A DNA stretch of 64,000 nt from JBBAAP01 sp043808305 (GTDB lineage Bacteria; Planctomycetota; MHYJ01; JACQXL01). The notes under the pieces were generated by a model. It saw only the letters and a program-made list of their open reading frames with translations, made no database searches and was not told the DNA's origin. The position numbers and the translations under genes were made by a program. Each line of letters starts with the position of its first letter. The first letter of the stretch is position 1. The stretch lies in NCBI GenBank assembly GCA_043808305.1, contig JAZDFB010000136.1, forward strand, positions 15,886-79,885. The letters run 5' to 3'. Below are positions 35,859 to 44,200 of the stretch, in pieces.

Positions 35859-37018
35859 ACCAATTCTTTCTTCAACTCGACCCAGATCGACCTGTCCGCC
35901 GGCGTTTTGGCCTTCTTGGTCTGGTAATAAATATTTTTTATCGTATCCGGCGTGACGTCGCGCCCGCCGATGCCTACGACATAACTGTAAATCTGCGGCT
36001 TCCGCGGCGTATTGCACATCGACGCCTTGAGCTCCTGGCAGAATATCCCGCCCACGCCGAAAGAATTATTCCGGTCTATCACCGCCACCTTCCTGGTCTT
36101 GCTCAGCACGCTGATGATGGCCCTGGCCGGGAACGGCCTGAACAGCCTGACCTTGAGCAATCCCACTTTCTCGCCCTTCTTGCGGAGCTCGTCAATCACG
36201 TCGCGGCTGGTCGAGGTTATCGTCGCCGAGGTCAACAGAATAATATCCGCGCCGCCGCAACGGTACGGCTCGATGATGCCATAACTCCGTCCGAAAGCCC
36301 GCCCGAAATCGCGGTCCACCTGCTTGGCCACATCCAGCCCACTTTCCATGGCCCGCTGTATCTGGTATTTGAATTCCATATTGTATTCCGGCGTGGTCAG
36401 CCCGCCGAATGATGACGGTTTATTGATGTCCAACTGGAACGCCGGCTTGTAAGACGGCAGGAACCGGTCCACTTTCTTCTGGTCCGGCACGTCCACCGGC
36501 TCGGAGGTATGCGAAAGAACAAAAGCGTCCAGCACCACCATCACCGGCAGATAGACCCGCTCGGCAATCCGGAACGCCTGGATAAGAGTATCAATCACTT
36601 CCTGGTTGGATTCGCAGTAAATCTGCATCCAACCGGTATCGCGCTGGGAAAGCGAATCGTTCTGCTCGGTCCAGATATTCCAACCCGGCCCTATCGACCG
36701 ATTGACATCGGCCATAACGATGGGCAGGCGGGCATTGGCCGCCCAGTGAATCAACTCGTGCATCAGCAACAGCCCCTGGCCGCTGGTGGCCGTAAAAGAC
36801 CTGGCCCCGGTCAATGACGCGCCGATACAGGCGGCCATAGCCGAGTGCTCCGATTCCACCTTGATGAACTTAGCCTTCAGCTGGCCGGTCCGGCAGAATT
36901 CGGAAAGCATCTCCACTATCTGGGTCTGGGGCGTTATCGGGTAAGCCGATATCACCTGCGCCCGGGACAGCATCGCACCGTACGATACACAATGATTACC
37001 GGAAATTACTTGTTTCAT
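35855..37018 (-). CDS. porA: Pyruvate:ferredoxin oxidoreductase alpha subunit
   Basis: A 387-residue subunit forming the pyrimidine-binding half of the thiamine-diphosphate site. It begins MKQVISGNHCVSYGAMLSRA and contains AYPITPQTQIVEMLSEF, the conserved Glu in KVESEHSAMAACIGAS, and ATSGQGLLLMHELIHWAANA, all characteristic of PorA. The transketolase C-terminal-like part ends with KTRKVAVIDRNNSFG. It is part of the order porG, flavoprotein/PorD fusion, porA, porB. The 96-base gap upstream holds small G/C-rich hairpins. Confidence 0.93.
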   Translation of the reverse strand: MKQVISGNHCVSYGAMLSRAQVISAYPITPQTQIVEMLSEFCRTGQLKAKFIKVESEHSAMAACIGASLTGARSFTATSGQGLLLMHELIHWAANARLPIVMADVNRSIGPGWNIWTEQNDSLSQRDTGWMQIYCESNQEVIDTLIQAFRIAERVYLPVMVVLDAFVLSHTSEPVDVPDQKKVDRFLPSYKPAFQLDINKPSSFGGLTTPEYNMEFKYQIQRAMESGLDVAKQVDRDFGRAFGRSYGIIEPYRCGGADIILLTSATITSTSRDVIDELRKKGEKVGLLKVRLFRPFPARAIISVLSKTRKVAVIDRNNSFGVGGIFCQELKASMCNTPRKPQIYSYVVGIGGRDVTPDTIKNIYYQTKKAKTPADRSIWVELKKELV

Positions 37019-37114
37019 TTCTTAAAGGCTGTTAATCACGGCCCCGCCTTAGCGGGACGGGATGTTACAGCGTTTTAGACCCCGCCGAATGGCAGGGGCA
37101 TAATTCCTTTATCC

Positions 37115-38764
37115 TTATCTCTGTTCTTCGACCAAGCTTATGGCCCGGCGCGGGCATTCGGTCACGCACACGCCGCAACCCTTGCAATAATCGTAATTGA
37201 ACTCGTAGCCCGAGCTTTTCTTAATCACGGCCATATCCGGGCAGAAGATAAAGCAGTTATCGCATTTATTGCACACCCCGCAGCTGAAACAGCGGGTTGA
37301 TTCTTTATGAAGCACATCGTCCTTATAACCCTGGAGCACCTCGTCAAAACTATTGGTCCTCTGAGCCAAAGGCAGTTTCTGCAACCCCATCCTCGGCTCC
37401 GTTTCAAAGTAAGCCGTATTGAGCTCCTCGAACGCTACCGGTTTGGTTGTTTTGGGCTGAGGTTCCTTGACCCTGCCCTTAACCAGGTATTCATTGATAG
37501 CCAAAGCCGCCCGCTTGCCCGCGCCGATGGCCTCAACCACGGTGCGCGGCCCGGTCAGGGCATCGCCGCCCGCGAACACGCCGTTAACCACGGTCATGCC
37601 GTTGCCGTCGGCACGTATCCAGCCGTCATTCAACACGCCCGGCGGCAGGAACGAAGTGTCAACCATCTCGCCGATGGCCGTAATGATGCCGTCCAGCTTG
37701 ACCTTGAAATTGGAGCCCTTTATCGGCACCGGCGACCGCCGGCCGGATTTGTCCACCGGCCCCAGCTTCATCCGGATGCACTCCAACCCGGTTATCTTAG
37801 AACCCTTGGTCAATATCTTTACCGGGGCCGTCAGGAATAGGAACGGTATCTTCTCCTCCTCGGCCTCGTGTATTTCATCAGGAATAGCCGGCATCTCGCC
37901 CTTGGTCCGGCGATAGATAATAAGCGGTTCCTTGCCCATCCGGAGCAGGCTCCGGGCCGCGTCCATAGCCGCGTTGCCGCCGCCGATGACCGCAATCTCC
38001 TTGCCCAGCCTGGGCTTATTGCCTTTGGCCAGCATATCCAGGAACTCCAGCGCCGGGATAATGTTCGGGTTATCCTCGCCCGGGATACCCAGTTTACGTT
38101 CCAGGTACGCGCCGGTGGCGATGAACACCGCGTCATATTCGCAGGTCAAACCGGCAAACGATACATTCTTGCCTATCCTGACCCTGGTCTTGACATTTAC
38201 GCCCAGTTTGATAATCCGGTCTATTTCGGCCTGGGCAATCCGCTTGGGCAACCGATATGAAGGTATGGCATTGGTCAAAAGTCCGCCCAGCCGCGATGAT
38301 GCCTCAAATATAGTCGGACGATACCCCATCAGTGCCAATTGGTAAGCGCAGGAAAGCCCGGCCGGTCCGCCTCCAACGATGGCAACCTTCTTGGCCTTCT
38401 TCCTGGCCGGCCTCTTAAAACCCAGCTTCTTGGCCAGCCCGTAATCGCCGATGAACCGCTCGACATTATGCACCGCGATGGCCTCGTCGTAAGAAGCCCG
38501 GTTGCAGGCCGTCTCGCAGGGATGGAAACATACCCGCCCGCAGGTAGCCGGCAACGGATTATTCTTGGTCAACAGCTCCCAGGCCTGGCGGTATTTATTA
38601 TTATTGAGCAGGTCGATATAACCCTGGATTTCCTCGCCGGCCGGACAGGCGTCGTTGCAAGGCGCCAGTTTATTCTCGTAAACCGGCCGGAAATTGCGCC
38701 AGGAACCGGTCTTGTTATAGAGAGTCGAGTCGAACGAAATTGCCCAGGGCGGTAGTTTTTTCAT
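37115..38764 (-). CDS. GltD-like NAD(P)H flavoprotein fused to a PorD-type 2[4Fe-4S] ferredoxin
   Basis: A 549-residue fusion. An N-terminal iron-sulfur domain (NKLAPCNDACPAGEEIQG, then RVCFHPCETACNR) is followed by an FAD-binding part (KVAIVGGGPAGLSCAYQLAL) and an NAD(P)-binding part (EIAVIGGGNAAMDAARSLLR), as in the small subunit of glutamate synthase. The C-terminal 65 residues form a ferredoxin with CGVCNKCDNCFIFCPD and CKGCGVCVTECPR, as in the delta subunit of pyruvate:ferredoxin oxidoreductase. No separate porD is seen, so this protein probably supplies that subunit and may link the oxidoreductase to NAD(P)H. This is inferred from its place between porG and porA. Confidence 0.9.
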   Translation of the reverse strand: MKKLPPWAISFDSTLYNKTGSWRNFRPVYENKLAPCNDACPAGEEIQGYIDLLNNNKYRQAWELLTKNNPLPATCGRVCFHPCETACNRASYDEAIAVHNVERFIGDYGLAKKLGFKRPARKKAKKVAIVGGGPAGLSCAYQLALMGYRPTIFEASSRLGGLLTNAIPSYRLPKRIAQAEIDRIIKLGVNVKTRVRIGKNVSFAGLTCEYDAVFIATGAYLERKLGIPGEDNPNIIPALEFLDMLAKGNKPRLGKEIAVIGGGNAAMDAARSLLRMGKEPLIIYRRTKGEMPAIPDEIHEAEEEKIPFLFLTAPVKILTKGSKITGLECIRMKLGPVDKSGRRSPVPIKGSNFKVKLDGIITAIGEMVDTSFLPPGVLNDGWIRADGNGMTVVNGVFAGGDALTGPRTVVEAIGAGKRAALAINEYLVKGRVKEPQPKTTKPVAFEELNTAYFETEPRMGLQKLPLAQRTNSFDEVLQGYKDDVLHKESTRCFSCGVCNKCDNCFIFCPDMAVIKKSSGYEFNYDYCKGCGVCVTECPRRAISLVEEQR

Positions 38765-38766
38765 AC

Positions 38767-39342
38767 TTATAAATTAATCAGTTTATTATGGCTTTTAACG
38801 ATACTGGCCGCTTCTTCCGCGGCCTTGACATTGGTAACCGGGTCAGACGGCACGGCCAGTCCGATGGATTTCCGCAGGATTGCTAATTTCAGGCCGACGC
38901 GCAAAGGCAGCCGGCATACCGCGCCCAGGATGGCCGTATTGACAATCGGCGCCGTCTTTGCGCCCAGATGGTATTTGATAGCCACGCCGGTCGCGTCCAC
39001 CGTGGCCACGTTGAAACGCTTGGGGAAGTTTAATTTATCCGAATCCTTATTGCTGTTAATCAGTATCCAGCCGCCGTCCTTGAGTCCGACGGTAACGTCG
39101 ACCGAGTTCAATAGCACCGGGTCAAGCACCACGATATGGTCCGGCTTGTAAATGCGGCAACGAATCCGGATAGGTTTGGTATCGATGCGCAGGTAAGCGG
39201 CCACCGGAGCGCCGCGCCGTTCCACGCCGAATTCCGGGAAGGTCTGCACCGACTGGCCCTGCCTGAAGAAGGCATCCGCCAAAATCTCAGAAGCCTTAAC
39301 CGCGCCCTGGCCGCCGCGGCCGTGAATGCGAATTTCAATCAT
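38767..39342 (-). CDS. porG: Pyruvate:ferredoxin oxidoreductase gamma subunit
   Basis: A 191-residue subunit contributing CoA binding in multi-subunit 2-oxoacid:ferredoxin oxidoreductases. It starts MIEIRIHGRGGQGAVKASEI, the family hallmark, followed by FPEFGVERRGAPVAAYLRID. It ends with the helical KAAEEAASIVKSHNK. It is the first gene of the operon, with 3 bases to the flavoprotein fusion gene. The upstream region is a hairpin-rich intergenic stretch. Confidence 0.93.
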   Translation of the reverse strand: MIEIRIHGRGGQGAVKASEILADAFFRQGQSVQTFPEFGVERRGAPVAAYLRIDTKPIRIRCRIYKPDHIVVLDPVLLNSVDVTVGLKDGGWILINSNKDSDKLNFPKRFNVATVDATGVAIKYHLGAKTAPIVNTAILGAVCRLPLRVGLKLAILRKSIGLAVPSDPVTNVKAAEEAASIVKSHNKLINL

Positions 39343-39495
39343 AACCGTTAAACGAAGAACATCTTTGCGGTTTCAGAATTTAGTGACTTCGTGTTTGAAT
39401 AATCATAATGATATCCCCCAACGGGTCAAGAAAAAGAGATAAATTAAGGGAAAAGGGCGGCGCCAAGTAGCCGCACTCTACATACTACCTATCTT

Positions 39496-39606
39496 AGTGC
39501 CAGTTAGAGCCTGTGAGTTATGCTTCGGCAGTTGGAGCAAAGCGACTTACTGCCGAGCATCCTCGGCTGTAACTCATTACATTCTAACAGCCGATGGACT
39601 GGCACT
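39496..39606. repeat. Nested intergenic hairpin element
   Basis: The outer arms AGTGCCAGT (39496-39504) and ACTGGCACT (39598-39606) pair perfectly. Inside are two smaller hairpins: ATGCTTCGGCAGT with ACTGCCGAGCAT (39520-39561, one bulged base), and TCGGCTGT with ACAGCCGA (39563-39594). Their loops (read on the minus strand for the first) are close to GTCGCTTTGCTCC and ACTCATTACATTC, variants of one loop family. The whole 388-base gap between porG and the next gene holds no other feature except a small CCCGAG/CTCGGG hairpin (39612-39629). Confidence 0.8.
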
Positions 39607-39730
39607 TAGATCCCGAGCGTAGTCTCGGGGCCTACTACATACTAAGTAATATAAATTGACATTATCCCGAATCAAGCTTAAATCGTCTTTTGTCAAAGTT
39701 TATCCCCACGGATTCTGGCAGGATGGTAAA

Positions 39731-40288
39731 ATGAAAGACAACGACCCTGTCTCAACGGCAAAAAATTCCATGTTCTGCCCGCATTGCGGTAAAAGGAACT
39801 TCTTCCTCAGGCTGGATTGCCGGCATTGCGGCAAGCCCATAAAGTCACAGTCCCAGCTTGACGCGGAACTAAAATCCATGTGGGAAAACCTGCCGCCTGA
39901 AGTGCAGAAGAAAATAGAACGGAAAAACGCATCAGACCTGGAACGGTATTTCCGTGAAACCGCATTGGCGCGCAAGAGCCTGAAAAAGCACGTTATCACC
40001 ATCGCCGTTGTTCTGGGCCTTATCGGACTATCCAGCGGCCTGTTCATCCTGCCCGATATCCTATTCGGCGCGCTGGCCGGATATATCCTGTGTAAAATGC
40101 AGGGCGGCGCCTTTTGGGGAATAGCGCTTTTCAGCGGAGAATATGCCATATCCCTGGCCATTAAATTCGACATGATGCCCGCTCAGTTTCTCGTCCTTAC
40201 CGGAACATTTGGCCTTATATTGTGCGGAATATTCGGCCGGTTTTATGGAGCGCGCCTGGAAATGTATTACGCAGGCACAGATGATTAG
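39731..40288 (+). CDS. Zinc-ribbon membrane protein of unknown function
   Basis: A 185-residue protein. The start at 39731 has an AGGATGG ribosome-binding site and places a zinc ribbon near the N-terminus (MFCPHCGKRNFFLRLDCRHC, two CxxC pairs). A charged helical linker (about 45-85) is followed by about three membrane segments between residues 88 and 175 (HVITIAVVLGLIGLSSGLFI; GFILCKMQ-like glycine-rich hairpins). It resembles the many zinc-ribbon-plus-membrane proteins with no assigned role. It stands alone between hairpin-rich gaps. Confidence 0.72.
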   Translation: MKDNDPVSTAKNSMFCPHCGKRNFFLRLDCRHCGKPIKSQSQLDAELKSMWENLPPEVQKKIERKNASDLERYFRETALARKSLKKHVITIAVVLGLIGLSSGLFILPDILFGALAGYILCKMQGGAFWGIALFSGEYAISLAIKFDMMPAQFLVLTGTFGLILCGIFGRFYGARLEMYYAGTDD

Positions 40289-40330
40289 TGAATAGAATCT
40301 ATGCTCTTCCTGCCCCGTTATGCGTTGTGT

Positions 40331-40405
40331 TTCCCGTCGCAACGGGAGCAAATCCCGCCGCAGCGGGAGAGGCACGCCTCTAAAGGGGTGAATGTCTCTG
40401 TAATT
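40331..40405. repeat. Cluster of short G/C-rich hairpins, including dispersed element copy 2
   Basis: TCCCGTcgcAACGGGA and TCCCGCcgcAGCGGGA form compact stem-loops in tandem, followed by an AGAGGC/GCCTCT hairpin. Bases 40368-40400 repeat, in reverse complement, the block at 15659-15691 with few differences. No T-run follows, so intrinsic termination is uncertain. Confidence 0.6.
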
Positions 40406-40455
40406 ATTGGCAGTTTGAACAAAGCCCTTCGGGAGCATTTTTTTTCCACGGTAGT

Positions 40456-40829
40456 ATGGGTTTTCGATATGCCCGGCACCCGTTTGCGATACGGATAGTA
40501 CCCGTTTGCGATAGGCCTGATACCCCTTTGCGATACGCCTGATACCCCTTTGCGATACGGCCGGCACCCGTTTGCGATACGCCTGATACCCCTTTGCGAT
40601 AGGCCTAGTACCCCTTTGCGATACGCCTGATACCCCTTTGCTATAGGCCTATTACCCCTTTGCGATACGGCTGGTACCCGTTTGCGATAGGCTTAGTACC
40701 CCTTTGCGATAGGCCTGGTACCCGTTTGCGATAGGCCTAGTACCCGTTTGCGATACGCTTAGTACCCCTTTGCGATAGGCTTAGTACCCGTTTGCGATAG
40801 ACCTGGTACCCGTTTGCGATACAGGTATT
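40456..40829. repeat. Tandem array B: 17 units of 22 bp
   Basis: Units start at 40456 (degenerate) and then every 22 bp from 40478 to 40808. The constant part is ACCC(C/G)TTTGCGATA(C/G), followed by a more variable 7-base part such as GCCTGAT or GGCCTAGT. There are no spacers, and the period rules out a coding repeat. On the reverse strand the unit skeleton TAT(N3)AAA(C/G)GG...AC matches array A at 4629-4804 at about 12 of 22 positions, and both arrays adjoin a related G/C-rich leader. It fills most of the 955-base gap between 40288 and 41244. Confidence 0.92.
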
Positions 40830-40878
40830 AGGGGTTAAGGGGGAGGGGGGTAGGTATCTCCCCCCCCCTCCTAAATGG
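40830..40878. other. G/C-rich leader of tandem array B
   Basis: Read on the minus strand it gives TTTAGGA, a run of G, GAGATACC, TACCCCCC and then CTTAACCCCTAATACC before the first unit. This is the same block order as the leader of array A at 4583-4628. The long G-run and C-run can pair, or form G-quadruplex-like structures. The remaining bases up to 41009 hold nothing recognised. Confidence 0.6.
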
Positions 40879-41009
40879 ATAAAAACGAATTAAATGAAGA
40901 ATTAAGATAAAAAGGGGTTATTTTAGGAAAACAGCGCCTTGGAATGGGCTAAATTAGCGGGATTCAGCCGAAGGTGTGCCCTACTTCGCCCTCCGAAGTA
41001 GCCGAAGGG

Positions 41010-41093
41010 CTACGAAGGACGGGTGTCACCGGGTGAAATCGTGGGTTTATCCCCGGCCGCCTGCCATTTGCCCTTAAATGATTTATAAGCCAT
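41010..41093 (-). CDS. Possible 27-residue small protein with a strong ribosome-binding site
   Basis: A short ORF beginning MAYKSFKGKWQAAGDKPTIS and ending seven residues later. What supports it is the near-ideal ribosome-binding site AAAGGAGGAGAAATT ending two bases before the ATG at 41093, better than most genes in this window. The peptide is basic at the N-terminus and has no membrane segment. It could be a real small protein, a leader peptide or the remnant of a longer gene. The frame is open upstream for about 37 more codons without such a site. Function unknown. Confidence 0.35.
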   Translation of the reverse strand: MAYKSFKGKWQAAGDKPTISPGDTRPS

Positions 41094-41243
41094 ATAATTT
41101 CTCCTCCTTTGGTTTTTACAAACTACGCCCTGCACATCAGTCAAATTACTCGTTACAGCCGACGGGAAGTATCTCCTTGACTCTCCAGAAAAGACTGCAG
41201 GCACCTACCCCGTTCCACAAGCAAAAAAACGGCGCGCGCCGGA

Positions 41244-44200
41244 TTACTCTATTATCTCTGACGGTGCGAAAACTGCTACTGAGTGCAACATATAGCCGAG
41301 GGTGCCGCTATAAATCCAACTCATTGTATTTAAACCTGGAGATATCACTGCTTGAGTGCTGCATGCCCCCGTATTGTAATTGCTGATTTGGTCCCATCTT
41401 TCCATAGATGTGGAAGTAGTAAATGAACCGCTGCCGGTCTGGCCAACCACATCAACTATCCACGCTCCGCTATTCGGTACAGTAACATCGGTAGATATAG
41501 TCGTAGCTGATAAATATGTCATGTTAGCTGCAACTATCTCCGGGGCTTGTTGTTTTACGTTGTTAAGCGAAATGGCGCCGCCAACACAATTACCAACGAC
41601 GCCGGGATAAGTAATAAGAACCGTGTTGGAGCCGGCAGGCGGATTCAGCATATAATATAAATCTATCCCCACACCACCATTTCTATCAATCAGGCTTTTA
41701 GTCGAACCCGGCACTGTTGACATATTGACGCCATTAAATTTGACGCTGCTTATCCGGGAGGATGTGATACCACCGCCGTTGCATACGGCGCCGACAACCA
41801 AAACACGATTGTTACCGATGCCGACTGTGTGTGTCCAGCTTATTGTAGAACTGTAGGTACTAGTGCTGGCGCTGGAAGCATCGAACGTGATGGTCTCGGC
41901 TGTGGCAGTAACGGCTGTGTAATCCTGAGCCGATTGATTAGTTCCGACATTGCTATACGTCCGCTGTGAAGAATTAAACGCGTATCCGGATTTTAGCGGT
42001 GTAACGGCGCCTGACCAACCGGCGCCGACCTGCGCGCTATATACCCCGGAGCTGTTGGTAACGGTATCGGGACCGCCCAGCGGCAGGCCGCACATTGTCA
42101 CCCCGGCCAGCGGTACGCCGCTGACAGCCACCGTCCCGGAAATAGTATATTGAATAAGTTGCGAATCAAGATGTTTAATCAATGTCCGCAAGGCAACTTT
42201 GACATTGGCCGCGGCTTCGCTGGCGCTTAACATGCCGGCGACATGGGCAAACCCGGCAGCCACGCAGTGGTACTGGTCATCGGGGTCGCTGTGCAAATCC
42301 TGGTACCAGCTGTCGTGATATGCCATATACTCGCATAAAAACGTTTGCGGATCGCCGGTCCAATCAATCCAGGCCGTTGCGCCCAATCCGGAACCGTTGA
42401 TAGCCTCAGCGATGGATTCCAAAGGTAATGAGGAATTCCGCACATATCCTGAAGATTTTCCGGTATCAGGAGGCGCCGGGGTCGGTTGTGTCGGCGCCAG
42501 GTAGTCGCCGTACCAGGAAGAAAGGTTCCGGGCGTTGTATTCCATTTCAAACGTTTTAGTTAAATAAGATATGTCCATTCCATAACTCATAATCGCCACA
42601 GGATGAATCAGACCGGTAATCCGCCAAAAATCGCCGGTAGGCGCAGCCGGCGGCGACCACGAGCCGACATCCTGATAATCAACCTCGAAATCGCCATTGC
42701 CTTTTGGATTGATGCCTGCGCCGCCGGGGAATTCAGGGAAATAAGAGTAGATGTTGTAGCCGCGGCCTTCCCAGTTGGCCCCTTGCCAGCCGCCGGGATT
42801 TTGTGACAGGTTGGTGCTGAATTCGCGAAGCATCTCGTTGGTGTTGGGCCAGTAGCCGGTAAGCATTATGTTATTTGTCGGCCCGGTAGTAGTGAAACTC
42901 CAGACATTGCCTTGAGTTGTCAGGAAGGCATTTTTGGAGTCCACCCGCCAGTAATATGTCGTACGTACGGAAAGTTTCCCCGGGTTATAAGTGGTTCCGG
43001 CCTGATTGCCGATAAATGTTCCCGGCGCGGTTGTGCCGAAATAAACATCATAAGAAGTTGCGTCGGTGGCTGAAGCCCAGGAAAGTTGAGCGGTGACTGA
43101 ACAGGAGATTGCACCATTAGAAGGACTCGGTGATGCTGCCTGGGCCGGCGGCAATGATGTTGTAAAACTCCAGACCTGGCCTGTGGTTGTCCCGCCGGTG
43201 TTCTTTGAATCAACCCGCCAATAGTAAACTCCGTTATCGGAAAGCGTCCCTGGATTATAAGCGGTTCCGGCCTGATTGCCGATAAACGTTCCCGGCGCGG
43301 TTGTGCCGAAATAGACATCATAAGAAGTTGCGTCGGCGGCTGAAGCCCAGGAAAGTTGAGTGGTAGTTATGACACCAGCCGCGCCTTCAGCCGGATTAGG
43401 CGTGGTTACCTGTGCCGGCGGTGCCGGGTTCTTCGTCGTAAAACTCCAGACCTGACCTGTAGTTGTGCCGGTAGAATTCTTTGAATCTATCCGCCAGTAA
43501 TAAATGGTAGTGAAAGCAAGAGCACCCGGGTTATAGGTTGTGGCTGTAGTTCCTGTTTGAGACAATGGCGGCGGGTTGGTTGTGCCGAAATAAACATCAT
43601 AAGATGTTGCATCTTCGGCAGAGGCCCAGACCAGTTGGGTGGTAATGGAAACATTGGCCGCACTATCAGTGGGGATAGGCGATGCGACCTGTGCCGGCGG
43701 GGTCGGCGGTTTGGTGCTAAAACTCCAGATATTTCCTGTAGTCGTTCCCCCGCCGTTCTTAGAATCTATCCGCCAGTAATAAGTGGCGCTGAAGGCAAGA
43801 AATCCCGGATTATAACCTGTTATGGCAATATTTGTTTGTGAAATAGGAGGCGGATTTGCCGTGCCAAAATAGACATCGTAGGATGTTGCCCCGCTGGCAG
43901 ATGCCCAGGCCAGTTGCCTGGTGATAGAGATATTCGCAACACCATCAGCCGGATTGGGCGATGTTACCTGCGCCGGAGGAGGCGGCGGCGCTTCTGTGGT
44001 AAAACTCCAGACAATGCCGGTTGTTGTGCCGCCGGAATTATTGGAGTTAACCCGCCAGTAATAGAGCGTGCTGTAAGAAAGCGTGCCGGCGCTGCAATAT
44101 CCGTAAGCAGTATGGGTTTTATAATCCGGCGGATTAGATGTGCCTAAATAGACATCGTAGGAAGACGCACCAACGGCTGAAGCCCAGGACAATTGGGTAT

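Noticed and set aside
35859..36017. Upstream extension of porB by 53 codons
   Set aside because: The extension is out-of-frame porA sequence; the ATG overlapping the porA stop gives the normal N-terminus.
40061..40567. 168-codon minus-strand ORF entering array B
   Set aside because: It is made of repeat units and the antisense of the zinc-ribbon membrane protein gene, with no family match and no ribosome-binding site.
40456..40829. Possible CRISPR array
   Set aside because: The 22-bp units follow one another directly with no unique spacers, and no cas genes are present. The same holds for 4629-4804.
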